A DNA stretch of 64,000 bases from Phycisphaeraceae bacterium (GTDB lineage: Bacteria > Planctomycetota > Phycisphaerae > Phycisphaerales > Phycisphaeraceae). Position numbers and translations under genes: made by a program. The DNA is taken from the NCBI GenBank assembly GCA_029260595.1, contig JAJDCY010000023.1, positions 62,001 through 126,000 on the forward strand, read 5' to 3'. Below, one piece after another: positions 26,591 to 36,669 of the stretch (its first letter is position 1; each line of letters begins with the position of its first letter). The notes under the pieces are model-generated. The model had not been told where the DNA came from. It searched no databases and saw only the letters and a list, made by a program, of their open reading frames with translations.

Positions 26591-26752
26591 AATTGCAAAA
26601 TGGCGGGGTGCCCCAATCGGATTCAGGGGATAATTACTTTGGAATTGTTCCGAACCCCCACCGCCGTTAGGAGCCGCCCCGGCGTCGGCTGCTTATCGGA
26701 CGGAGTGGATCGAATGACTTGGGAGCCGCGGCGATCCACCGGCTTGCGAGCG

Positions 26753-27325
26753 TCACTCGTGGTCGTCGTCGTGACCGCCATTCCCGCCATTGGCCAGGTG
26801 ACGGCGGATCGTGCTGGTGGACACGCCCAACTCCTTGGCGGCCATATCGAGGTTCCCGCTGTGGCCGGCGACCGCGCCGCGGATCGCCGTGTCCTTGATC
26901 TCGGCCAGCGTGCGGTTGCTCTCACCGCTTAGCCGGCGAAGGTGCTCTTCCATCGCGACGGTGATGAGACTGCCGAGCATCGATAGGCTGTCGGTCTTGC
27001 GCCACCACAGCGCGAGCCGGCAACTCCGCGAGGCCTGGAGGTACCCGTGGGGGTCTGAATCGGCTGAAATCACGATGAAAACCGCCTGAGGCCAGTGGCG
27101 GCTCAGCGGCTCGATCCACTTGAGCCCGTCGACCTCGCCGATGTGCCAATCGATCAGGATCACGCTGACGTCCGGGTTCTGCGGGGCGTACTCGTCGGCA
27201 TCGGCGGGGCTGGAGAAGCCCTCCGGCTGCACGCCGAGTACCTCGAACACGTGACGGGCAAGAATCCGACGGATCGCCGGATCATCGTCGATGATGACGC
27301 AATTGGCTTTTGTAGTGTCAGGCAC
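26753..27325 (-). CDS. Response regulator with a Fis-type HTH
   Basis: 190 residues. The receiver domain (about 8-125) has the acidic pair DDD and the phosphorylatable aspartate in VILIDWHIGEVDG. The conserved lysine is in WWRKTDS without the usual following proline, so the output face may be altered. The C-terminal part is a Fis-like HTH (GHSGNLDMAAKELGVSTSTI), as in RegA/ActR-type two-component regulators. A proline-poor GNGGHDDDHE tail closes it. The GTG start is behind GGAGG. No partner kinase is adjacent. Confidence 0.88.
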   Translation of the reverse strand: MPDTTKANCVIIDDDPAIRRILARHVFEVLGVQPEGFSSPADADEYAPQNPDVSVILIDWHIGEVDGLKWIEPLSRHWPQAVFIVISADSDPHGYLQASRSCRLALWWRKTDSLSMLGSLITVAMEEHLRRLSGESNRTLAEIKDTAIRGAVAGHSGNLDMAAKELGVSTSTIRRHLANGGNGGHDDDHE

Positions 27326-27458
27326 AGCAGGCCTCCCCCCCCGGTTCTATCTGTATCGGTTGTACGCGATAGCGTCTTTACGCACGAGCCGAGGCAATAC
27401 TACTTATTTAAAAGGGATTTACGGGTACGTGGGCGGAGATTCGCCCGGCGTGAGCGGG

Positions 27459-27920
27459 CTAGAGCGGGCGAGGACCGCGGCGAGTGGTCCCGTAGATTGA
27501 CAGCATGTTGCCGTCAGGGTCCTGGAACTCGGCGGCCATGCCGACGACGCCGGCGGTCTCGTGGACCTGGTGCGGGGCACTGACAAATCGCACGCCACGG
27601 TGCTTGAGGACCTTGTAGGTGTCGTCGATATCGTCGGTTGCGAAGATCACCTTAGGCATAGCTTCACCGCGCTTCTGCGGGATGCCGACGTGGGTGTGCA
27701 GCGCGACGGTGACACCGCCGCCGTCGAGCTCGATCCAGCCGGGCGACATCGACTTCACGCGCATCCCCAGTGTCTCACGATAAAACGGCAACGAGGCCTG
27801 GGCATCTCGAACAAATAGCAACACCATCTCGACGCGCGACAGCATCGGCCCGCCTTGCGGCTCGGTATCCGTATCCGGGTCCGGTTCCGTCAGTGCCGTG
27901 TTCCAACCGCGATTGATCAT
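27459..27920 (-). CDS. VOC/glyoxalase-superfamily protein
   Basis: 153 residues of vicinal-oxygen-chelate fold. The first beta-alpha-beta module is MVLLFVRDAQASLPFYRETLGM and the second ends FQDPDGNMLSIYG, the common glyoxalase/bleomycin-resistance end. Metal ligands cannot be assigned with certainty (candidates: a histidine in the HTHVG segment and the C-terminal glutamate). Substrate unknown. The first 25 residues (to EPQGGPM) are acidic and disordered-looking, and an internal start near MLSRVEM is possible. Confidence 0.85.
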   Translation of the reverse strand: MINRGWNTALTEPDPDTDTEPQGGPMLSRVEMVLLFVRDAQASLPFYRETLGMRVKSMSPGWIELDGGGVTVALHTHVGIPQKRGEAMPKVIFATDDIDDTYKVLKHRGVRFVSAPHQVHETAGVVGMAAEFQDPDGNMLSIYGTTRRGPRPL

Positions 27921-28182
27921 CTATGTCAAGCCTCTAAGGAACCTGTTGCCGCTAAGCCGCTAGCGTTATCGGACAGATCGGGCAGCCGGGTTACCGTCAT
28001 CGCCGGACAACCAGCCTCTTTCGGCCGGGCCGGGCGCCACAATTGATCCACGTGTAGGCAATGATACCTAACCACTCGACCGAATCACGCGGCGAATCTG
28101 GCCCGGGTAGGCGCGAGCGACTATGATCCCTCGGCTTTGCTGTTAGAACCCGCCCGTGCCACCCGGTGAGGGAGATGCCCCG

Positions 28183-29271
28183 ATGTCCGTGACCAAAGAT
28201 CAGATCTACGACCGGCTGCGAACGGTCAATGACCCCGAGCTGCACCGCGACCTGGTGACGCTGAATATGGTCAAGTCCGTCGCGGTCTGCGAGGGGCTGG
28301 TGAGCATCACGGTCGAGCTGACCACGCCCGCATGCCCGTTGAAAGACAAGATCCAGCAGGACGTGCAAGCCGCAGTCGGTGCGATCGACGGTGTGACCGA
28401 GGTGCGGGTCGAGTTCACCGCGAATGTCGCCCAGGCCAGCCCGCAGCAGCGTGCGTCCGAGAGCAATCCGTTGCCGGGTGTGAAACAGATCATCGCGGTC
28501 GGCGCGGGCAAGGGCGGCGTGGGCAAGAGCACCATCGCGGTGAACCTGGCCGTCGGATTGGCTCGTGCGGGCGCGAGCGTCGGGCTGATGGACGGGGACA
28601 TCTACGGGCCATCGCTGCCGACACTGCTCGGGCTGGACGGCGAGAATCCCACGACACGCGACAAGCTCATTCAGCCGTTCGAGGTCCACGGGATCAAGAC
28701 GATGACCATCGGCAAACTCGTCGACCCGGACAAGCCGCTGATCTGGCGTGGGCCGATGGCTCACGGGGCGTTTCGACAGCTCGCGACGCAGACCGAGTGG
28801 GGCGAACTGGATTATCTGATCATCGACCTGCCGCCGGGGACGGGCGATGTGCCGCTGACGATGTCGCAACTTCTGCCGTTGGCCGGCGCGGTGGTCGTGT
28901 GCACACCGCAGAAGGTCGCGCAGGACGACGCCCGCCGCGCGGTCGCGATGTTCCGCCAGTTGCAGATCGAGGTGCTCGGCGTGGTCGAAAACATGAGCTA
29001 CTTCATCGGCGATGACGGCAAGGAGTACGACATCTTCGGGCGAGGCGGCGCGGAGATGATGGCCCGCGAGCTGGCCGTGCCGTACCTGGGCGATGTCCCG
29101 ATCACCACCGCGCTGCGCGCCAACAGTGATGCCGGCGACCCCATTGCCAACTTCACCGGCGACCCGACGCTGGCCGACCACCTCGAATCCGTCGTCAAAG
29201 CCCTGGCCGGGCAGGTGAGCATCCACACCCTCGGCGGCGGGCTGGTCCAACCGACGATTAGTGTGAGTTGA
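28183..29271 (+). CDS. mrp: Mrp/NBP35-family iron-sulfur cluster carrier ATPase
   Basis: 362 residues. The N-terminal MIP18/DUF59 domain (about 1-85; VNDPELHRDLVTLNMVKSV) is followed by a P-loop with the deviant Walker A GKGGVGKST near 108-116, and the characteristic LPPGTGDVPL and VVVCTPQKVAQDDARRAVAM. Such proteins bind and hand on Fe-S clusters; the CxxC-like positions typical of some relatives are not obvious. The ATG at 28183 is behind GGGAG; an upstream in-frame GTG at 28156 gives a leader unlike the family. Confidence 0.93.
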   Translation: MSVTKDQIYDRLRTVNDPELHRDLVTLNMVKSVAVCEGLVSITVELTTPACPLKDKIQQDVQAAVGAIDGVTEVRVEFTANVAQASPQQRASESNPLPGVKQIIAVGAGKGGVGKSTIAVNLAVGLARAGASVGLMDGDIYGPSLPTLLGLDGENPTTRDKLIQPFEVHGIKTMTIGKLVDPDKPLIWRGPMAHGAFRQLATQTEWGELDYLIIDLPPGTGDVPLTMSQLLPLAGAVVVCTPQKVAQDDARRAVAMFRQLQIEVLGVVENMSYFIGDDGKEYDIFGRGGAEMMARELAVPYLGDVPITTALRANSDAGDPIANFTGDPTLADHLESVVKALAGQVSIHTLGGGLVQPTISVS

Positions 29272-29335
29272 GGGCGGATGTCATCGCTGGCCACAAACCG
29301 GTGACAAGCGCGCGTTCGTCATCACGGGGCGGACC

Positions 29336-29959
29336 TCACTCGGGGCTGCCCTGAAATACCACGGTCGACTCGATCACTGCCAGGTGACGCCGCACGCGGG
29401 ACAGCGGGTGGCCCGGGAATTGCGCATCCCACTGTCGGTCGTCGGACCTGAAGCACACCCCCGCACGCCGCGGGTCGTACGGATCGGCTGCCCAAGGCCG
29501 CTTGCCGCGGACTACGCGAGCGATGAACCCGGGCGCGGCGTCGGAGCCGAGCCGGTTGGCCACATCGGTTTCGCGCGCTCCGGTGACGGGGCCCTCAGCG
29601 GCTTGCACGTTGACCACGAAGTGTGGAGACAGGCACAGCCCGCCCGAGAAGGTGAAGCCGCTCGGTGTCTGCGGGTATTTATAGATCACGCGGTGGAAGG
29701 TTCTGCCGTCGGCAGGGACCATGTCGGCCTCGACCAGGCCGCCGCCGTTGCTTGCCGCTTGGTTCCGGCAGAATTCACGATAGGCGTCGAGGTCACCCAG
29801 TGGGAACGGGCTCGGATCGGGTTGCGGGAAGCAGTGAAGCGACAGCCGGTCGCCGTGTTCGCCCTCCCAGGAACGGATGGTATTGCGGCCTTGCGTTTCC
29901 TCGCCGAGTGATTTCCACCCGGTCAGTGTGAAAGTGACGGCGTCCGGAGCGTCGCTCAT
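29336..29959 (-). CDS. Hypothetical protein, no signal peptide
   Basis: 207 residues from the ATG at 29959 with AAGGACT upstream; the longer frame to 30034 adds an unlikely leader. Visible features: LTGWKSLGEETQGRNTIRS at the start, FTFSGGLCLSPHFVVNVQA in the middle, and CFRSDDRQWDAQFPGHPLSR at the end. The composition suggests a soluble beta-rich protein. No family recognised; it may be a DUF shared by this lineage. Confidence 0.7.
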   Translation of the reverse strand: MSDAPDAVTFTLTGWKSLGEETQGRNTIRSWEGEHGDRLSLHCFPQPDPSPFPLGDLDAYREFCRNQAASNGGGLVEADMVPADGRTFHRVIYKYPQTPSGFTFSGGLCLSPHFVVNVQAAEGPVTGARETDVANRLGSDAAPGFIARVVRGKRPWAADPYDPRRAGVCFRSDDRQWDAQFPGHPLSRVRRHLAVIESTVVFQGSPE

Positions 29960-30133
29960 GGGGTGGAGTCCTTGGCAGTTGGCAGGCGCGCCTGGTCGGG
30001 CCGTGCCAGGTGGCGCATACGGCGAGTGATGCACTTGGCGCTATGGCATTCGATAATATTGGGTATTCCCCCTTAAATACATGAAATAGCGCGATCATTG
30101 AGCACCGTGGTGGTTATAATACGTTCGGTGTCT

Positions 30134-30442
30134 ACTCGCCGTTGTGGTCGGGCTCCACAGCGTTAACCAACCCGGCCTGGTCATCCTGGCCGCGAACTTC
30201 GACACGCCGGCCAGCGCGCGCGACTGGCGGTTGGCCAACTTCGACTTCGACACCGATGTCGACGCGAGGGCCTGAACCTCATGGCCGCGAGCTTCGCCGG
30301 CCCACCGGACACCCTCACCGCGATCGCCGCCTCCCTGGGCGTCACCATCACCCGGACGCCCGAACCGGGCACCATCGTGGCCGTCTGGGCGGGCTTGGTG
30401 GCCGCCGCGCTGCGCCGCGAAAAAATCGCGTTTACCGCCTAA
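30134..30442 (+). pseudogene. Decayed dockerin/PEP-CTERM gene end
   Basis: One frame gives GLVILAANFDTPASARDWRL then ANFDFDTDVDA, i.e. dockerin elements. A small deletion near 30263-30272 shifts the frame, and another frame then continues LNLMAASFAGPPDTLTAIAA, SLGVTITRTPEPGT, a hydrophobic stretch and RREK, ending TAA at 30440-30442. The tail closely matches the intact 1084-residue gene downstream. This is the 3' remnant of a duplicated gene. Confidence 0.85.
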
Positions 30443-30551
30443 AATACCCGATTGCCCCTTCTACAAAGGGGGCCTACTCCTTATAATGGACTGAGTTGCA
30501 CGGGATACCTCTGCCCACCCGCACCGTGCATTTCGAGAAGGAGAAGGTCTC

Positions 30552-33500
30552 ATGGTCGATCAGAAGTGGTCCGCTGCGCTGGGCGCAGCCGTGCTGATAT
30601 GTCTTGCCGGCCACGCCAATGCGATTGACTTCCATTGGACCGGCGGCGATGCGACGAACAACTTCCACGCGCCGTTGAACTGGTCGCCGGGGTCCACGTC
30701 CACGTCCTGGCCGGACGGGACCAATGACGCCGCCCTGTTCGACACGCTCAATGCGACGTACAGCGTGGACTTCGACAACTCCCACGCCAACAAACGATTC
30801 GAGGTGCGCGTCGGCAACCCGACCATCTTCCTCGAAACCGGCAGTACCCCGCATCATTACACCCTCCACACCACGACCGAAGCCGCCGCCATCGTCAGCA
30901 CCTTCCCCGGCGCGCTGTTCACCACCACCCTCACGATCGACGGCACCAACCACGTCACGCTCGGCCAATCGTCCGTCAGCACGATCCAGGTCCTGCAGAT
31001 CGCGGTCGGCGACTCGACCACGAAAGGGATCCTGAGCCTGAGCAACGTCAACTGGGGCAGCACGGCTGCGTCCTTCGTCGGGCTCAACGGCAACGGCGTG
31101 CTGAACATCGCCTCCAACGCCTCGATGTCCTCACACTCGGGGGTGCTCGGCTTCACCGGGCAGTCCATCGGGACGGCCGACATCTCCGGGCAATGGGTCA
31201 ACACCGTCGGCGATCTGGTCGTCGGCAAGTCGGGCAGGGGCACGCTGAACATCATCGGTGCCTCGGGCTTCGTACACACCTCGACCGGCCACATCAGTAT
31301 TGCCGAGATGCCCGGGTCTATCGGGACGGTCACCCTCAATACTGACGGGCGGCTTGAATCCGACGGCTCGCTCTACGTTGGTGGCGGGCCGTCCGGGCCG
31401 GGCGGCAGCGGGTCGCTTATCTCCACCGGGTTCATCCTCGGTGAAGAGATCACCGTGGGTGACGACCTGGTGATCTACGGCAACGGCAGCGTCGACCTCG
31501 ATCTTGGAAATCGGATGTACGTTGAGAACGACACCATCATCCACCCGGGCGGCTCACTCACACTCAGGCGTGGCGATTTTGTAACCGAGACCCTCACCGG
31601 CCCGGCCAACTCGGTCACCTGGACTGAGGACGAACTGTTTGTTCAGAACGAAGTGTCCATCGACGACAACGCCCCGCTGGGCGGCAACGTCTCGGTCTCG
31701 TCGTTCTTCAACCAGCAACTCTCCACCAACCTGCTCAAGGTCGGCCCCACGGCCGGCGGCACACTCAGCCTCAGCGGCACGGCCGGCGGCGGCATCGTTG
31801 AGATCGGTTCGCTCATCCCCGGGACGGACCCCGCCACCGTCACCCTCGTCAACGCCGCCGCCCTGCTCGAGACGGTCGCGGTCGATGTCCGCGGCGCCAC
31901 CCAGGCCACCCTCAACGTGCAGGGCGGCGCCGAGGTGGACCACCTGTTCTCGTCGCGGTTCGCGGGGCTGCCCGGGACCAACGCGGTGGTCAACATCACC
32001 AACCCGGGCACGCTGTGGGACGGGCGCGCCGCGCTCTACATCGGCGGCGACCTCAACACCCCAGGCGGCAACGCCACCGTCACGGTCTCTGACAGCGCAA
32101 CCGTGCAGGTTAACGACTTTCTCAAGCTGTGGCCCGGCGCGAACATGACGGTCGACAACGCCACGCTCACCATCGACAACCTGGACGTCGGCGGGACGCT
32201 CACACTCACCGACGCGACGTTCAACATTAACGCCGCGACTGACATCGACGTCTCGGGCACGCTCACGCTGGGTACCACCAACACGTTCCAGATCCCCAAC
32301 CTGACGATCACTGACGGCGGGCACGTCGATTTCACCAACCGGTTCGCGACCGTCGACGCGCTCGGTAGCGGCAACATCGACCGCCTTTTCCTCCAGGGCG
32401 GCAAACTCTCCGCGCCAAGGGTCGAGTTCGTTTCAAGCACGTTCGTTGGCTACGGGCACCTCGACGCCGTCGTCATCGCGCATAAAGGCGTTTTAGCCAC
32501 CGGCGACCTGATCATGGGCCGCCCCACTGTAGTCAACGCGGTCCAGATCTCCGAATCCGTCGCCTTCACCGTCGGCGCTCACCACGTCACGCTACTGAAA
32601 ACAGGCTTCTGGGATATGCACTCGTTCACACGCATCTTGGGCGGTACGCTCTCGGTCGCGACCGGCGTGTCGATGAGATCGGGGCTGTTCTTCTCCGGCT
32701 TCGGCGCGATCGACGGGCGGATGTTCATCGACGGCGGGACCGTGATCGAGGCCGACGGCGGCGACCTGGCGATCGGCGACGCGGCGTCACTGGCCGGCTT
32801 CCACTCCGACGGCGAGCTGTACACCGGCCCGAACACGGTCACGATCCACGACGCGAACGAAGCCGTGCTCGGCACACTGACTCAGCTCGGTGATGGGGTC
32901 ACGCCCGGCACGCTGGCCGCGCCCAACGGGTTGCTCGTCGAGTTCGGCAAGAACATCGCCGGGCACGGGACGGTCGACACCCCCAACGACCCGGGCAGTC
33001 CGCTGACCAATCTGGGCACGATCGCCGGCGACTCGCCCGGCGAACCCATCACGCTCAACGGTTACGTCAAGGGCATCGGGACGTTCGCCAACATCGTCGT
33101 CAACGGCACATTCGCCCCCGGGCTGTCGCCGGGTGTTGTCGCGGTAGAGACGAGCCTGGTTGTCTCGCCCACGGGCACGCTACAGATCGAACTGGCCGGG
33201 TCAACCACGAGCTCCGAACACGACCAGGTCAACGTCACCGGCGATGTCACGCTAGAGGGCACCCTCGACGTTGATCTGCTGTTGAGCTACGACCCGGACC
33301 ACGGTGAGTCCTTTACCGTCCTGACATGGACCGGCGCACGCAACGGTACCTTCGACGCTTTCGACGGGCTTGACCTTTCGACCGACAACACCAAATCGCT
33401 CGCGGCCGTCTTTGACGACGTGCTCGGCGAACTCACACTGACGGCCGCGATCCCCGGCGACGCCAACCTCGATGGTGCGGTCACCCTTGAGGACCTGGTC

Positions 33501-33806
33501 CGGCTCGCGGCCTCATTCGACACATCGCCGGGCCTGGGAAGCTGGCCCCTAGGCGACTTCGACCACAACGGCATCGTCAACGCCAACGACCTGAACCTCA
33601 TGGCCGGCAACTTCACCGGCCCGTCCGACACCCTCACCGCGATCGCCACTTCGCTCGGCGTCACGATCACCCAGACCCCGGAGCCGGGCACCGTCGCCAC
33701 TGTCGGCGTGGGGTGCTTATTGGCCACCCGACGCCGAAAAAAGCGCCAGAAGCCGTGCTTAGGGCCGCGCAACGTTCCTTCGCGGAATGACGCCTACGTC
33801 CAATAG
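30552..33806 (+). CDS. Dockerin/PEP-CTERM surface protein with beta-helix repeats
   Basis: 1084 residues. The signal peptide (SAALGAAVLICLAGHANA, cleavage near 24) is followed by HWTGGDATNNFHAPLNWSPG and long autotransporter-like repeats (T, G, N and D-rich, with LNVQGGAEVD-type units) likely to form a beta-solenoid. The dockerin spans about 969-1020 (GDANLDGAVTLEDLVRLAAS and DHNGIVNANDLN). PEP at about 1043, a hydrophobic segment and TRRRKKR close it. The start is MVDQKW behind AAGGAGAAGG. It lies between a C-terminal remnant and a copy of its own leader. Confidence 0.9.
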   Translation: MVDQKWSAALGAAVLICLAGHANAIDFHWTGGDATNNFHAPLNWSPGSTSTSWPDGTNDAALFDTLNATYSVDFDNSHANKRFEVRVGNPTIFLETGSTPHHYTLHTTTEAAAIVSTFPGALFTTTLTIDGTNHVTLGQSSVSTIQVLQIAVGDSTTKGILSLSNVNWGSTAASFVGLNGNGVLNIASNASMSSHSGVLGFTGQSIGTADISGQWVNTVGDLVVGKSGRGTLNIIGASGFVHTSTGHISIAEMPGSIGTVTLNTDGRLESDGSLYVGGGPSGPGGSGSLISTGFILGEEITVGDDLVIYGNGSVDLDLGNRMYVENDTIIHPGGSLTLRRGDFVTETLTGPANSVTWTEDELFVQNEVSIDDNAPLGGNVSVSSFFNQQLSTNLLKVGPTAGGTLSLSGTAGGGIVEIGSLIPGTDPATVTLVNAAALLETVAVDVRGATQATLNVQGGAEVDHLFSSRFAGLPGTNAVVNITNPGTLWDGRAALYIGGDLNTPGGNATVTVSDSATVQVNDFLKLWPGANMTVDNATLTIDNLDVGGTLTLTDATFNINAATDIDVSGTLTLGTTNTFQIPNLTITDGGHVDFTNRFATVDALGSGNIDRLFLQGGKLSAPRVEFVSSTFVGYGHLDAVVIAHKGVLATGDLIMGRPTVVNAVQISESVAFTVGAHHVTLLKTGFWDMHSFTRILGGTLSVATGVSMRSGLFFSGFGAIDGRMFIDGGTVIEADGGDLAIGDAASLAGFHSDGELYTGPNTVTIHDANEAVLGTLTQLGDGVTPGTLAAPNGLLVEFGKNIAGHGTVDTPNDPGSPLTNLGTIAGDSPGEPITLNGYVKGIGTFANIVVNGTFAPGLSPGVVAVETSLVVSPTGTLQIELAGSTTSSEHDQVNVTGDVTLEGTLDVDLLLSYDPDHGESFTVLTWTGARNGTFDAFDGLDLSTDNTKSLAAVFDDVLGELTLTAAIPGDANLDGAVTLEDLVRLAASFDTSPGLGSWPLGDFDHNGIVNANDLNLMAGNFTGPSDTLTAIATSLGVTITQTPEPGTVATVGVGCLLATRRRKKRQKPCLGPRNVPSRNDAYVQ

Positions 33807-33980
33807 CGCACCAAGTCGCACGGGGTATCCCTGTCCACCCCTGCCCTACATTTTGAAACGGAGACAATCCTATTGACCGATCAGCAGCGGGAGCGGGCGG
33901 AGAGAAACTCGATAAACTCTGATAAATCGGTGGTAATACAGTCCCTCTCTTTACATAAGCATCTGTCTTTAGTAGAGTAG
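33807..33980 (+). pseudogene. Leader and start of a lost paralogue
   Basis: The sequence around 33813-33892 is about three-quarters identical to the leader and first codons of the 30552 gene (shared GCACGGG, CCACCC, CATTT, GGAGA, GATCAG). A TTG at 33873 opens a 35-codon frame beginning TDQQRERAE, which ends at a stop near 33980 with no signal peptide. It looks like the 5' remnant of a tandem copy. Confidence 0.6.
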
Positions 33981-34049
33981 TCTTGGCCATTTTGGATTGG
34001 CACCTGTCTATTCATCCAGCTTGTTTGTTCAAAAGAAGGGGAGAGCACC

Positions 34050-36599
34050 GTGGCACAACGATCTGAGCGTCAAGTTTTCGGGTGGGACCAACGGCGACAC
34101 GTCGCGTTATTGGCGATTGTTTTACTGGCCGCTCCAGCCACCATCACCCACGCGGCGCCGCTGGACCCGGATGATTCGATGTTCGACGCGAACGCGGCGG
34201 CGAACGCGGGCAGGGGGGACTGGTCCACGCCGCCGTATCTTGGCACGCTCGATATCGAGACTGATGGGGCGGTGCCGAAGATTACCGGGGTGATCAATGG
34301 GCCGTTTGGCTTCACACTCGTAGAACACGCCACGGGGATCGTTCTGGATCAGGGGCCCAGCTCGCAGAACGGCGTGGACGACTGGAACCGTGAAATCGCG
34401 GTCTTCGTCTTCCCGGAGGACGTTGTGATGGGCGGGTCGTTCACGAGTATCAATGTGGTCGGGTCGCGTCCGTTCGTGATCCTGGCGCGGGGGGGGCTGA
34501 CGCTGAATAAAGAGATCGACGTGAGCGGGTCCGACGCGGGCAATTGGGTGGAGGGTAATTCGAACCCCATCGCTGGGGGGGCCGGGGTGGCCGGCGGTGG
34601 TACCGGGGGGACGGGGTCCCCGGGCCCTCTGACGGAACCCAAGGTCAGCGTGGCACGCGGCGAAGGCCCGGGGAATCTCAGCGAGATTATCCTCGCAGGC
34701 AGTCTCGGATACTGGCCGGGTGCCGGGTTCGGCGGGCGGGGGGATGATTCAAACCAAGGGGCCTCGCCGGTCTACGGTGATCTGCTCGAGCGGCTTCAGG
34801 CCGGCAGCGGCGGGGGTGGGGTCGTCGGGACGTCTCCCGTTCTTGACCCCGACACCAGCGGGGGCGGGGGCGGGGCCGGCGGGGGCGCGGTCGAACTGGG
34901 CGCGACCGGGACGCTGACCATCAACGCCGAGATCCGTGCCAACGGGGGTACCGGGAGTGCCCAAGGGGGCACTGCGACCTCGATCAGCGACGGCAGCAAC
35001 GGCAGCGGGGGTGGCGTCTTGCTGCACGCGAATGACGTGGTGGTGTCCTCGGGGCTGAGGGCCAACGCCAGGAATAACACGCAAAGCCGCGCCTTCCACC
35101 CGGGCGGCGGCGGGCGGATCGCGTTGCTCGAGTCCGGGCTGGCGTCTTACACGTTCGGGGACGGTCTGGCGACGATCGGGCTGGGGAATGTCCAGGCACA
35201 CGCCAGCTCCGATGACGCGCTGTCCGGGGTGATCACGATCTCGCCGCAATTGGCACGGGTCAAAAACGGGTTCAGTGTCGTGCTGATCCCGGGGTACATC
35301 GCCAACCTCGAGGCCGACGTGCACAGCACGCAGGAGCGGGTGCTCGCGGTGGCAACGGACCTGACGATCCAAAGCGGCGGGACGGCGGACTACCTCGCGG
35401 ACGATTCACTTGACAGCGACGATGTGATCACGGTCGATGCGGGGGGCGTGCTCAACACCAACGGGTTCAGCGATACCGTCGGCGGGCTGGCCGTGAATGG
35501 TCACGCGGCGCTGGGGGCGGGGACGACACTCACCACAGACACGTTCGCTGAGTCGGGGACGGTGGCGGTGGAGACCGGGGCGGTGCTGGCGATCGGGCAC
35601 AGCGGCGGGGTGAGCACGTTCACCGGTCAGCTCAGCGGGGGCGGGGGGCTGACGGTGCTCGGCGGTGCGCAGACGATGCAGTCGACTTTCATCTACACGG
35701 GGCCGACGCACGTCGTGGACGGGACGCTGACGATCAACAACACCTTCACGACGCCGGGCGACACCATCACCGTCGATGCGCCGGGGACTCTGCTGGCTTC
35801 GGGCATTCTCCAGCGTGACCTGGCCGGCGATGGGTCGGTGACCGCGACCGGAGCGCTGGTGCTCGGATCACTGACGTCGGGCAGCGGAATTAGTTTTGAC
35901 GGGACGCTCAATGCCGGGGCAAACCAGGTGGTCCTGTTCGATGCCAACACCGCGGAACTTGGCGCACAAACGAACGTCGCCGCCGGCGGGCAACTCAACG
36001 CGATCAACGGAGCCGCGCTGGGCAACGGCGAGCAGGTCACGGCCACGGGGCCCGCGTCGATCGACGGGGTGTTTACCAATGACGGCACGGTGAACGGGCC
36101 GGCTGGGCCCGGAGAGTTTCTAACCTTTCATAAAGATGTCACCGGCATCGGTAGTTTCACCGGGAATATCGAGTTCCTTCAAGGCTACTCGCCCGGCGCA
36201 TCACCCGCGGCGATCAGTATCGATGGCAATGTCGCGCTCGGACCGGCTTCGCAGCTTCTGCTGGAGTTGGCCGGGCTGGCACCGGGGACCGGGCACGACC
36301 GACTGGCAATCTCGGGCAATCTCGGTGCGGCTGGTGGACTGACGGTCGCGCTGCTCGACGGGTACCACCCCTCGCTCGGCGACGCGTTTGATGTGTTGGC
36401 GTTCGGATCGGTGACCGGCGGGTTTTCGGCGATCACCCTACCGGCGCTGGGCGGAGGCTTGGCGTTCGACGCATCGCAGGTCCTGACCACGGGCACGCTG
36501 ACCGTGGTGCCCGAGCCCGGGACGTTCGCGATCACCGCGGTGGCGTGGCTGGTCGGTGCCGCGACGCGACGCCGACATCGTCACGCCAATGTGCGTTGA
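34050..36599 (+). CDS. Glycine-rich PEP-CTERM surface protein
   Basis: 849 residues, GTG start behind GGGGAGAG. A signal-like stretch (HVALLAIVLLAAPATITHAA) is followed by a domain that begins SMFDANAAANAGRGDW, a glycine-rich region (GGAGVAGGGTGG and related runs), and autotransporter-like beta-helix repeats. The C-terminus is PEPGT, a hydrophobic segment, then TRRRHRH, i.e. an exosortase-type sorting signal. No dockerin is visible. The architecture resembles a smaller version of the 2112-residue protein. Confidence 0.9.
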   Translation: MAQRSERQVFGWDQRRHVALLAIVLLAAPATITHAAPLDPDDSMFDANAAANAGRGDWSTPPYLGTLDIETDGAVPKITGVINGPFGFTLVEHATGIVLDQGPSSQNGVDDWNREIAVFVFPEDVVMGGSFTSINVVGSRPFVILARGGLTLNKEIDVSGSDAGNWVEGNSNPIAGGAGVAGGGTGGTGSPGPLTEPKVSVARGEGPGNLSEIILAGSLGYWPGAGFGGRGDDSNQGASPVYGDLLERLQAGSGGGGVVGTSPVLDPDTSGGGGGAGGGAVELGATGTLTINAEIRANGGTGSAQGGTATSISDGSNGSGGGVLLHANDVVVSSGLRANARNNTQSRAFHPGGGGRIALLESGLASYTFGDGLATIGLGNVQAHASSDDALSGVITISPQLARVKNGFSVVLIPGYIANLEADVHSTQERVLAVATDLTIQSGGTADYLADDSLDSDDVITVDAGGVLNTNGFSDTVGGLAVNGHAALGAGTTLTTDTFAESGTVAVETGAVLAIGHSGGVSTFTGQLSGGGGLTVLGGAQTMQSTFIYTGPTHVVDGTLTINNTFTTPGDTITVDAPGTLLASGILQRDLAGDGSVTATGALVLGSLTSGSGISFDGTLNAGANQVVLFDANTAELGAQTNVAAGGQLNAINGAALGNGEQVTATGPASIDGVFTNDGTVNGPAGPGEFLTFHKDVTGIGSFTGNIEFLQGYSPGASPAAISIDGNVALGPASQLLLELAGLAPGTGHDRLAISGNLGAAGGLTVALLDGYHPSLGDAFDVLAFGSVTGGFSAITLPALGGGLAFDASQVLTTGTLTVVPEPGTFAITAVAWLVGAATRRRHRHANVR

Positions 36600-36669
36600 G
36601 TCAGTCTGATAGACAACCCTACGGACAACGTGTGATTGGCGCGTTGGTGCTCGGTGCCGGGCCGACGGG

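Noticed and set aside
27997-29250. A 417-residue frame antisense to mrp
   Set aside because: Overlaps a certain gene completely; no recognised domain.
30111-30120. TATAAT at 30115-30120 and at 30482-30487 as promoters
   Set aside because: Good -10 words, but no -35 at the right distance; not listed as promoters. The second could still serve the 30552 gene.
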